A stretch of DNA of 12,140 nt. Origin: Bacillota bacterium (GTDB taxonomy: Bacteria > Bacillota > Clostridia > Christensenellales > CAG-138). Each line of letters starts with the position of its first letter. Position 1 is the first letter of the stretch. The notes under the pieces are model-generated. The model worked only from the letters and a program-made list of their open reading frames with translations. It made no database searches and was not told the DNA's origin. Made by a program: the position numbers and the translations under genes. This document shows, one piece after another, positions 5,314 to 10,982 of this stretch. The stretch is from NCBI GenBank assembly GCA_023416895.1, contig JAEZGQ010000117.1, positions 1 to 12,140 on the forward strand, read 5' to 3'.

Positions 5314-6315
5314 ATGGCTATCATGGACCAAATCAAGGCCAAGGCAAAGGCGGACGTCAAGCATGTTCTTCTGCCGGAAGGCTCTGAGGAGCGCACCATT
5401 CAGGCGGCGCGCATTATTACCGACGATGGAATTGCCAAGGTCACGCTGCTTGGCGATGCGGCGGAAATTCGCAAAGAGGCTGGCAGGCTTAACGTTTCTT
5501 TGAGCGGCATCGGCATTGTCGATCCGTGCGAGTCGCCGGATCTTGCGGCATATACCGAGGAGTTTTACCAGATGCGCAAGGAGAAGGGCGTTACGCCGGA
5601 GAAGGCGCAGAATACCATGAAAAACCCGCTTTTCTTTGCCGCGATGATGATCAAAAACGGCCGTGCAGACGGTATGGTAGCCGGTGCACTTTGCACAACC
5701 GGCGACACGCTTCGCCCGGGCCTTCAAATTATAAAAATGAAAAAGGGCATTTCCGTGGTGTCGAGCTGCTTCATCATGGAAGTGCCTGATTCTACATACG
5801 GCGACAATGGCTTGCTCATTTTTGCCGATTGCGCCGTGAACCCGTGCCCCACAGCGGAGCAGCTTGCAGCTATCGCCGTGTCTTCCGCGGAAACGGGGAA
5901 GGCCCTTTGCGGCATCGACCCGCGCGTTGCGATGCTTTCCTTCTCAACCAAGGGGAGCGCGCAGCATGAACTTGTGGACAAGGTTGTAAAGGCGACCGAG
6001 CTTGTACGCGAGTTTGCGCCTGAGCTCAATGTAGATGGCGAACTTCAAGCCGATGCGGCGCTTGTTGAAAAGGTTGGCAAACTTAAGTCGCCCGGCAGCG
6101 CCGTTGCAGGCAAGGCGAATGTGCTCGTGTTTCCGGATCTTCAAGCGGGCAACATCGGCTATAAGCTTGTGCAGCGCCTTGCAGGCGCGCAGGCCGTTGG
6201 CCCCATCTGCCAGGGTTTTGCAAAGCCCATCAATGACCTTTCGCGCGGCTGCAGCGTAGAAGACATCGTCAGCGTTACCGCCATCACCGCAGTGCAGGCG
6301 CAAAGCCTTCAATAA
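5314..6315 (+). CDS. pta: Phosphate acetyltransferase
   Basis: Pta reversibly converts acetyl-CoA and phosphate to acetyl-phosphate and CoA, the first step of the cytosolic acetate-forming pathway that yields ATP in fermenting bacteria. The 333-residue product is the short, single-domain form without the N-terminal regulatory domain of the E. coli enzyme. Diagnostic motifs are LLPEGSEERTIQAA near the N-terminus, NGRADGMVAGA, and the C-terminal QGFAKPINDLSRGCSVEDI. Ser310 and Arg311 in that motif correspond to the catalytic Ser-Arg pair described in Methanosarcina Pta. The ATG at 5314 is preferred because AAGGAG (5298-5303) lies ten bases upstream; a second ATG at 5323 is too far from it. ackA follows after 24 bases without a terminator, so they share a transcript. 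Confidence 0.97.
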   Translation: MAIMDQIKAKAKADVKHVLLPEGSEERTIQAARIITDDGIAKVTLLGDAAEIRKEAGRLNVSLSGIGIVDPCESPDLAAYTEEFYQMRKEKGVTPEKAQNTMKNPLFFAAMMIKNGRADGMVAGALCTTGDTLRPGLQIIKMKKGISVVSSCFIMEVPDSTYGDNGLLIFADCAVNPCPTAEQLAAIAVSSAETGKALCGIDPRVAMLSFSTKGSAQHELVDKVVKATELVREFAPELNVDGELQADAALVEKVGKLKSPGSAVAGKANVLVFPDLQAGNIGYKLVQRLAGAQAVGPICQGFAKPINDLSRGCSVEDIVSVTAITAVQAQSLQ

Positions 6316-6339
6316 ATATCATTAAAGGGGAACATGAAA

Positions 6340-7557
6340 ATGAAAGTACTTGTGGTAAACGCGGGAAGTTCATCGCTCAAATACCAGCTCATGGAAACGG
6401 ATACCGGCGATGTGATCGCCAAGGGCGTATGCGAGCGCATCGGCCTTAGCGGTTCAAAAACTTCCTACAAACCGACGGGCAAGGACTCCCATGTGTTTGA
6501 GCAGGAGCTCAAAGACCATACCGACGCCATCAAGCTCGTGCTTGGCGCGCTTGTTGACCCCGAAAAGGGCGTGCTCAAGAGCATGAAGGAAATCGACGCG
6601 GTCGGCCACCGTATCGTACACGGCGGCGAGCAGTTCAAAACATCCGCGCTCATCGACGACGCGTTTATCGAAGAGGTCGAAAAGCTCAGCGAACTTGCCC
6701 CGCTTCATAACCCCGCAAACCTCATGGGCGTTCGTGCCTGCCGCGCGGTCATGCCCGATGTACCCATGGTTGGCGTGTTCGACACGGCCTTCCATCAAAC
6801 CATGCCCGCTACAGCGTTTATGTACGGCCTGCCTTACGAAGCATATAGCGACCTACTCATTCGGCGCTACGGCTTCCACGGCACCTCGCACAAATACGTC
6901 TCCCAAAAGGCCATTCAAAAGCTCAGCGCGCTTGGCATCAAGCCCGAGGATTCCAAAGTCATTACCTGCCATTTGGGCAACGGTTCGAGCATAACCGCGA
7001 TCAAGGGCGGAAAATCTATGGATACCTCCATGGGCTTTACCCCGCTTGAAGGCGTACCGATGGGTACAAGAAGCGGCAGCATTGACCCCGCAATAGTTTT
7101 CTACCTGATGGATAAGCTCAATATGGACCCCGAGCAGATGAGCGGCTATCTGAACAAGAAGAGCGGTATGCAGGGCATTTCCGGGCTTTCGAGCGACTTT
7201 AGAGACCTTGACGATGCCAGCAAAGAAGGCAACGAGCGCGCCAAACTGGCGGTCGATATGTTTGCTTACGGCGTGAAAAAGTACATCGGCGCCTATGCCG
7301 CCGCGATGAACGGCGTTGACGCGATTGTATTTACGGCGGGTGTCGGCGAGTATGACAGGGCAGTGCGCGAGCGCGTGCTGACGGGGCTTGAATACCTTGG
7401 CGTGGTGGTGGACTTTGAATTCAACCTGACTTTCCCGCGCGGTGCGGAGGTTGAGCTCACCAAACCCGAAAGCAAGGTAAAGGTCTACGTGATCCCGACC
7501 GACGAAGAGCTTGTTATCGCAAAGGATACGGCTGCCATCGTCGCGGCATCCAAATAA
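6340..7557 (+). CDS. ackA: Acetate kinase
   Basis: AckA transfers phosphate from acetyl-phosphate to ADP, making acetate and ATP, and completes the pathway begun by Pta. The 405-residue protein starts MKVLVVNAGSSSLKYQL. Counting from this ATG, Asn7, Arg91 (GHRIVHGG), Asp148 (GVFDTAFH) and His180 (GFHGTSHK) fall on the same numbers as the active-site residues of the Methanosarcina enzyme. HLGNGSS, GFTPLEGVPMGTRSGSIDP and FTAGVGE follow. An ATG six bases earlier (6334) is in frame, but AAAGGGG (6324-6330) is nine bases from 6340 and only three from 6334, so I chose 6340. FTAGVGE is followed by Tyr where many members have Asn; the metal-binding Glu is kept. No terminator is visible after the gene. 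Confidence 0.97.
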   Translation: MKVLVVNAGSSSLKYQLMETDTGDVIAKGVCERIGLSGSKTSYKPTGKDSHVFEQELKDHTDAIKLVLGALVDPEKGVLKSMKEIDAVGHRIVHGGEQFKTSALIDDAFIEEVEKLSELAPLHNPANLMGVRACRAVMPDVPMVGVFDTAFHQTMPATAFMYGLPYEAYSDLLIRRYGFHGTSHKYVSQKAIQKLSALGIKPEDSKVITCHLGNGSSITAIKGGKSMDTSMGFTPLEGVPMGTRSGSIDPAIVFYLMDKLNMDPEQMSGYLNKKSGMQGISGLSSDFRDLDDASKEGNERAKLAVDMFAYGVKKYIGAYAAAMNGVDAIVFTAGVGEYDRAVRERVLTGLEYLGVVVDFEFNLTFPRGAEVELTKPESKVKVYVIPTDEELVIAKDTAAIVAASK

Positions 7558-7567
7558 ATAAAAGCTG

Positions 7568-7596
7568 TTGACAAACAATAGTACAGCGGATAAAAT
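7568..7596 (+). promoter_or_regulatory. Near-consensus sigma-A promoter for yceD-rpmF
   Basis: TTGACA (7568-7573) is a perfect -35 box and TAAAAT (7591-7596) a 5/6 -10 box, with the ideal 17-base spacing. RNA would start near 7603, only about 16 bases before the yceD ATG. It begins ten bases after the ackA stop. GCTGT (7564-7568) and ACAGC (7583-7587) form a small dyad around the -35 box. Confidence 0.85.
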
Positions 7597-7618
7597 ATTC
7601 AAGGTTATGAGGGATATT

Positions 7619-8125
7619 ATGAAGCTCAACGTAGCCGAACAGCTTAAGCTTGCGGGCAAGGCGGCACATGCCGATCTGTCCGTTGCTTTCGAGCCGCTCG
7701 ACTACAGCGGAAGGATCGTCGCGTTCGCGGCGCCGCTCCAATTGAAGGTCGATTACGTTTATGACGGCGACGGCTTTCATGTAAAAGGCAGGCTCGACAC
7801 CGTGCTTGCTTCGGAATGTGCGCTTTGCGGCAGGTCGTTTGAAGAGCCGTTCGGCTTTTCCTTTTCGGAACGCTTCATGAAAAACCCCTCCGAGGAAGAC
7901 GAATGCTACGAATACCGCGGTGAAGAACTTGACTTGAGCCGCATGGTGAACGACCTCATCTTCCTGAATCTGCCTCTCAGCAGCGTATGCGACGAGGCCT
8001 GCAAAGGCCTTTGCCCCGTCTGCGGATGCAACTTGAACATGGCACGGTGCTCCTGTGCGCAGGAGGGGCTAAAAACCCCGTTCTTGTCGCTGGGAACGCT
8101 GCTTAACGATGATAAGGAGGTGTAA
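7619..8125 (+). CDS. yceD: YceD/DUF177 family zinc-motif protein
   Basis: YceD (B. subtilis YlbN) is a small cytosolic protein almost always encoded just before rpmF; a role linked to 23S rRNA or ribosome metabolism has been proposed, but its biochemistry is not settled. The 168-residue product has the hallmark cysteines: C67-x2-C70 (CALCGRSF) and a C-terminal cluster C124, C128, C132, C135, C137, C144 and C146 in CDEACKGLCPVCGCNLN and CSC, consistent with metal binding. I chose the ATG at 7619 because GAGGG lies five bases upstream, the product begins MKLNVAEQL like relatives, and in-frame codons before it overlap the promoter. The rpmF ribosome-binding site AAGGAGG (8114-8120) lies inside its last codons. 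Confidence 0.92.
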   Translation: MKLNVAEQLKLAGKAAHADLSVAFEPLDYSGRIVAFAAPLQLKVDYVYDGDGFHVKGRLDTVLASECALCGRSFEEPFGFSFSERFMKNPSEEDECYEYRGEELDLSRMVNDLIFLNLPLSSVCDEACKGLCPVCGCNLNMARCSCAQEGLKTPFLSLGTLLNDDKEV

Positions 8126-8127
8126 TC

Positions 8128-8328
8128 ATGGCGGTCCCCAAGAGAAAAACTTCAAAGGCTAGGCGCGATTCGCGCAGGTCGAGCCACTGGAAGCTGTCCC
8201 TCCCGGGTATTGTGGAATGTCCGCAGTGCCACGAGCCGAAGCTGGCTCACAGGGTTTGCAAAAAGTGCGGCTTTTATGACGGCAAGCAGGTTCTTAACCT
8301 CGAAACCGAAAAAAAGGCAAAAAGCTAA
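8128..8328 (+). CDS. rpmF: 50S ribosomal protein L32
   Basis: L32 is a small structural protein of the large ribosomal subunit. The 66-residue product starts MAVPKRKTSKARRDSRRS, the standard basic N-terminus. It carries a complete four-cysteine zinc ribbon, C31-x2-C34 (CPQC) and C44-x2-C47 (CKKC), so this is the zinc-binding (C+) form rather than the cysteine-free form some bacteria induce in zinc shortage. A strong AAGGAGG seven bases upstream and a two-base gap after yceD show tight coupling, and a terminator follows 16 bases after the stop. Confidence 0.98.
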   Translation: MAVPKRKTSKARRDSRRSSHWKLSLPGIVECPQCHEPKLAHRVCKKCGFYDGKQVLNLETEKKAKS

Positions 8329-8344
8329 AACAGCGCAAAGCTTA

Positions 8345-8370
8345 GGGCTCTCCGAAAGGGGAGCCTTTTT
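8345..8370 (+). terminator. Intrinsic terminator after rpmF
   Basis: GGCTCTCC (8346-8353) pairs with GGGGAGCC (8358-8365), eight pairs including one U-G, closed by a GAAA tetraloop and followed by five T (8366-8370). It ends the yceD-rpmF transcript. Confidence 0.9.
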
Positions 8371-8653
8371 CTTTGTCTAAAATGTGCAGACGCACTTTTT
8401 AGAGATTGCACACTTTGTCTAAAACGCTTTGCGTTTCCGCGCGGCAAAGTGTGAAGTGTACAAAAGCCTGCGGCTTTTATCCGTTTTGACGCACATGTCG
8501 TCGAAGCCGGATTACAATCAAGGGGCATGCCCCTTGACAATCCCTTAAATGGGCTTTAAGGCTTTTCTTCGCCGTACATGTCGCTGGCGGCGGTTGGAAG
8601 CCTCCGCGGGCGCGGCTTCCGAACTCTTAGTGCTGGCTAACACATGGCAAATC
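8371..8653. repeat. Non-coding stretch packed with inverted repeats
   Basis: No gene is supported here. Six inverted repeats lie almost end to end: 8376-8387 with 8392-8403 (11 of 12 pairs, 4-base loop); 8409-8417 with 8445-8453 (CACACTTTG/CAAAGTGTG), enclosing AAACGC/GCGTTT (8422-8436) and CCGCGCGG (8437-8444); AAAAGCC/GGCTTTT (8462-8478); the perfect palindrome 8518-8537; CCTTAAA/TTTAAGG (8543-8561); and GGAAGCC/GGCTTCC (8596-8620). A 12-base direct repeat CTTTGTCTAAAA occurs at 8371-8382 and 8413-8424. The plsX frame stays open back to an ATG at 8549, but the composition is unlike a protein and the plsX promoter lies inside it. An intergenic REP-like or MITE-like element, or a structured RNA, are the main readings. 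Confidence 0.6.
8518..8537. repeat. Perfect 20-bp palindrome
   Basis: TCAAGGGGCATGCCCCTTGA reads identically on both strands with no spacer. Flanking GGATT (8509-8513) and AATCC (8539-8543) can extend the dyad after a short asymmetric gap. It sits at the centre of the palindrome-rich gap. Confidence 0.8.
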
Positions 8654-8682
8654 TTGCAAACACGGCGCGCGGCATATATACT
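8654..8682 (+). promoter_or_regulatory. Sigma-A-type promoter for plsX
   Basis: TTGCAA (8654-8659) and TATACT (8677-8682) are separated by 17 bases. RNA would start near 8689, about 73 bases before the plsX ATG. No FapR-type operator is recognisable around it. Confidence 0.65.
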
Positions 8683-8761
8683 AACTTACAAGGGTCGCCT
8701 GAAGCGGCGGCGCTTGGATTTGTTCGGCATCATCTTTATTTTTAAGAAACGGGGAAAACAT

Positions 8762-9769
8762 ATGAAAATCGCGGTGGATGCATTTGGCGGAGACAACGCA
8801 CCCCAGGCGGTGGTGGAGGGCGCCGTGCAGGCACTCCAAAAAGCACAGGGCTTTTCGATGCTGCTGTGTGGCGATCAGGTAAAAATAGCGGAGGAGCTGA
8901 AGAAACACAGCTACGACGCGTCGCGTGTGGAAATTTTGCACGCGCCGGACGTGATCGGTTGCGACGAACAGCCGACCATAGCCATCAAGCGCAAAAAGGA
9001 TTCTTCGCTTGTTAAGGCATTGGAGGCGCTACGCGACAGGCGGGTGGACGCGTTCGTTTCAGGCGGAAGCACCGGAGCGGTGCTCGCTGGCGCTACGCTT
9101 GTTGTAAGGCGCTTAAAGGGCGTGAAGCGGCCTGCGCTTGCGCCGCTTCTTCCCACGAGGAAGGGTTTTGTGCTTTTGATCGACTGCGGCGCGAATGTTG
9201 ATAGCAAGCCTTCCTATCTCCAACAGTTCGCCGTGATGGCCGATGCGTACATGCGCGACGTTGTGGGGGTGGGAAAACCGCGCGTAGGGCTTATCAACAA
9301 CGGTGCTGAGGAGGAGAAGGGCAACGAGCTCACCAAAGCGGCGCATCAGCTTTTAAAGACGACGCCTATCAACTTTGCAGGCAACTGCGAAGCGCGCGAT
9401 ATCCTTTCTGGCGAGTTTGACGCGGTGGTGTGCGACGGGTTCATCGGTAACGTTGTTCTCAAATATACCGAAGGGCTTGCCGGAACGCTCATGGGTATGA
9501 TCAAGGACGAACTTATGGCGGACACGCGCTCCAAATTCGGTGCAGCACTGAGCAAAAAGGCGTTTTTGCGCGTCAAAAAGAAAATGGACTATACGGAGTA
9601 CGGCGGCGCACCGCTTCTTGGCATTGACGGCTGTGTCATTAAGGCGCACGGCAGTTCCAACGCAAAGGCGTTCAGCGCGGCGATCCTTCAGGCAAAGAAG
9701 TTTTACGAGGCGGATGTAAATGGAGCGATCGCGCGCGCGGTCGAAGCGCTGCCCTCGATAGAGGATTGA
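8762..9769 (+). CDS. plsX: Phosphate acyltransferase PlsX
   Basis: PlsX converts acyl-ACP and phosphate to acyl-phosphate, the acyl donor for PlsY in phosphatidic-acid synthesis; it works at the inner face of the membrane. The 335-residue product opens with MKIAVDAFGGDNAP (most relatives have AVDAMGGD). It contains SGGSTGAVLAG (100-110), CDGFIGNVVLKYTEG (224-238) and YGGAPLLGIDGCVIKAHGSS (280-299), all family signatures. The ATG at 8762 gives the standard N-terminus and has GGGG seven bases upstream. The frame stays open upstream to another ATG at 8549, but that extension has no family likeness and covers the promoter. It is followed by acpP, which supplies its substrate carrier. The stop TGA lies inside the next promoter's -35 box. 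Confidence 0.97.
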   Translation: MKIAVDAFGGDNAPQAVVEGAVQALQKAQGFSMLLCGDQVKIAEELKKHSYDASRVEILHAPDVIGCDEQPTIAIKRKKDSSLVKALEALRDRRVDAFVSGGSTGAVLAGATLVVRRLKGVKRPALAPLLPTRKGFVLLIDCGANVDSKPSYLQQFAVMADAYMRDVVGVGKPRVGLINNGAEEEKGNELTKAAHQLLKTTPINFAGNCEARDILSGEFDAVVCDGFIGNVVLKYTEGLAGTLMGMIKDELMADTRSKFGAALSKKAFLRVKKKMDYTEYGGAPLLGIDGCVIKAHGSSNAKAFSAAILQAKKFYEADVNGAIARAVEALPSIED

Positions 9770-9794
9770 CAGCGCGGCCACTTAAGGCTAAACT
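9766..9794 (+). promoter_or_regulatory. Promoter for acpP overlapping the plsX stop
   Basis: A perfect TTGACA (9766-9771) contains the plsX stop TGA (9767-9769). TAAACT (9789-9794) follows after exactly 17 bases as a 4/6 -10 box. RNA would start near 9801, about 53 bases before acpP. It would allow acyl carrier protein to be made in excess of PlsX. Confidence 0.55.
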
Positions 9795-9853
9795 ATTCAG
9801 GAAGCAATTATTCTTTCGTTTCGTATTTTAGTTTGGAAAGGTGGTGCAGTGTT

Positions 9854-10081
9854 TTGCAGTTTGAAAAAGTCCGTGCGATTATCGCAAAGCAGCTCGATAT
9901 TTCCGAGGAGAACATCAAGCCCGAGTCCAGCCTCATCGAAGACCTCAAGGCGGATTCTTTGGATGTTGTTGAGCTCGTGATGGATCTTGAGCAGGAGTTC
10001 GATATCGAAATTCCCGACGATGAGCTTCCGTTGATTCGTACAGTCAACGACATTATCGGCTTTATCAACAAGAAAAAGTAA
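9854..10081 (+). CDS. acpP: Acyl carrier protein
   Basis: ACP carries growing fatty acids on a 4'-phosphopantetheine arm for fatty-acid and phospholipid synthesis in the cytosol. The 75-residue acidic product has the attachment motif ADSLDVVELVMDLEQEF, with Ser35 as the modified residue, and the usual helix pattern ending FINKKK. I chose the TTG at 9854: the product then begins MQFEKVRAIIAKQL at the normal family position, and AAAGGTGG (9837-9844) lies nine bases upstream. An earlier in-frame TTG at 9833 would precede that ribosome-binding site. There is no in-frame ATG before the conserved region, so a TTG start is close to forced. CoA made through CoaD in the same window is the source of the phosphopantetheine arm. 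Confidence 0.95.
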   Translation: MQFEKVRAIIAKQLDISEENIKPESSLIEDLKADSLDVVELVMDLEQEFDIEIPDDELPLIRTVNDIIGFINKKK

Positions 10082-10093
10082 ATCCTTAAGCGA

Positions 10094-10130
10094 ATACCCG
10101 CATCAAAACGGTGCGGGTATCCTCTTATTT
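10094..10130 (+). terminator. Hairpin after acpP, possible terminator
   Basis: ATACCCGCA (10094-10102) pairs perfectly with TGCGGGTAT (10112-10120) over a 9-base loop. The tract that follows, CCTCTTATTT, is only moderately T-rich, so termination may be partial, letting some RNA continue into rnc. CCTC (10121-10124) can also pair with GAGG (10133-10136), a possible competing fold. Confidence 0.6.
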
Positions 10131-10144
10131 ATGAGGTACACAAG

Positions 10145-10169
10145 GCCGGCTATCCGCCGGCTCCCTTTT
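10145..10169 (+). terminator. Second hairpin before rnc
   Basis: GCCGGC (10145-10150) pairs with GCCGGC (10156-10161) around TATCC, followed by TCCC and four T (10166-10169). It ends about 13 bases before the rnc ribosome-binding site. It could be a weak terminator or a processing stem in the rnc leader. Confidence 0.4.
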
Positions 10170-10194
10170 ACAACAAATGGCCGGAGGGATTCCC

Positions 10195-10902
10195 GTGGAC
10201 GAAAAGCGGGCAGAGCTTCTTGAGGCGCTCGAGAAAAAGCTCCAATATAAGTTTAAAAACCTTTCTCTTCTCGATACGGCTTTGACGCACGCTTCCTATG
10301 TGAAGGGTGACGGCAGAGCGTGCACACATAATGAACGGCTCGAATTTTTAGGCGATGCCGTTGTGGAGTTATGCGTGAGCGAGCATCTCTACAAAAACTA
10401 TCCCGATATGGACGAGGGGCATATGACGCGCGCGCGTGCGCTTGCGGTGTACGAACGTGCGCTTCACCAAATTGCGCTTTCTTTGGGCTTGGGTGAGGTG
10501 CTCCTTTTGAGCCGAGGTGAGGAACGCTCCGGCGGCAGGGAAAAGCCTTCTATTTTGGCGGACGCGATGGAGGCCGTGATCGGTGCTGTATTTTTGGACG
10601 GTGGCTTACCTTCTGCTGCGGAGCTTATTTTGCGCTACGCATCAAAAAGCATCAGCGAGGCAGCCACGGGTGTTACCGGAAAGGACTATAAAACCATGCT
10701 GCAGGAGTATGTGCAAAAGCAGCACCTTGGCATGGTGAATTATGTGTTTACCGGCGCAAACGGGCCAGACCACAAAAAGGTGTTTTATATGCGCGTAGAA
10801 ATCGGCTCCGTGGCGATGGGTGAAGGTGAAGGTGGCTCCAAGCAAGAGGCAGGGCAGCGTGCTGCGAAGATGGCGCTCGAAAAGTTGACGACCGCAACAT
10901 AA
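10195..10902 (+). CDS. rnc: Ribonuclease III
   Basis: RNase III cuts double-stranded RNA, including the rRNA precursor stems and some mRNA leaders. The 235-residue product has the N-terminal nuclease domain with HNERLEFLGDAVVEL (residues 45-59). Glu47, Glu50 and Asp54 are there, with Asp123 and Glu126 in LADAMEAVIGA, matching E. coli Glu38, Glu41, Asp45, Asp114 and Glu117, so the catalytic set is complete. A C-terminal double-stranded-RNA-binding domain spans about 164-232 (DYKTMLQEY, GPDHKKVF, GGSKQEAGQRAAKMAL). I chose the GTG at 10195 because GGAGGG (10183-10188) lies six bases upstream; an ATG at 10177 precedes that site. No clear promoter is visible, so it probably depends on read-through from acpP. 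The rnc-smc order is typical of Clostridia and Bacilli. Confidence 0.96.
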   Translation: MDEKRAELLEALEKKLQYKFKNLSLLDTALTHASYVKGDGRACTHNERLEFLGDAVVELCVSEHLYKNYPDMDEGHMTRARALAVYERALHQIALSLGLGEVLLLSRGEERSGGREKPSILADAMEAVIGAVFLDGGLPSAAELILRYASKSISEAATGVTGKDYKTMLQEYVQKQHLGMVNYVFTGANGPDHKKVFYMRVEIGSVAMGEGEGGSKQEAGQRAAKMALEKLTTAT

Positions 10903-10920
10903 ACGGTATGTGGTAAAAAA

Positions 10921-10949
10921 TTGCACAGCATTGCCGCGTGTGATACAAT
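10921..10949 (+). promoter_or_regulatory. Extended -10 promoter for smc
   Basis: TTGCAC (10921-10926) and TACAAT (10944-10949) are 17 bases apart, and TGA (10941-10943) adds an extended -10 TG. RNA would start near 10956, about 27 bases before the smc TTG. It begins 18 bases after the rnc stop. Confidence 0.75.
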
Positions 10950-10982
10950 AAGTGGTAGTTTATAAAGGCGTGGTGTACGAAA

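Noticed and set aside
6853..7659. A 268-codon open frame on the minus strand opposite ackA and the yceD promoter
   Set aside because: It mirrors the codon pattern of ackA, has no recognisable domain, and its start region covers the yceD promoter. ackA is certain on the plus strand.
8486..8518. Promoter-like pair TTGACG (8486-8491) and TACAAT (8513-8518)
   Set aside because: The spacing is 21 bases, too long for a sigma-A promoter, and the boxes fall in the repeat-rich stretch.
8534..8560. TTGACA at 8534-8539 as a -35 box
   Set aside because: It is part of the palindrome edge, and the sequence at the right distance (TTTAAG) is a poor -10 box and part of another hairpin.
8625..8690. FapR-type operator near the plsX promoter
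   Set aside because: TTAGTGCTGGCTAA and TACTAA resemble parts of the FapR site, but neither has both half-sites at the right spacing.
8549..8761. N-terminal extension of plsX by 71 residues
   Set aside because: The extension is arginine-rich and unlike PlsX. It contains the plsX promoter and hairpin arms, while the ATG at 8762 gives the family-standard N-terminus and a ribosome-binding site.
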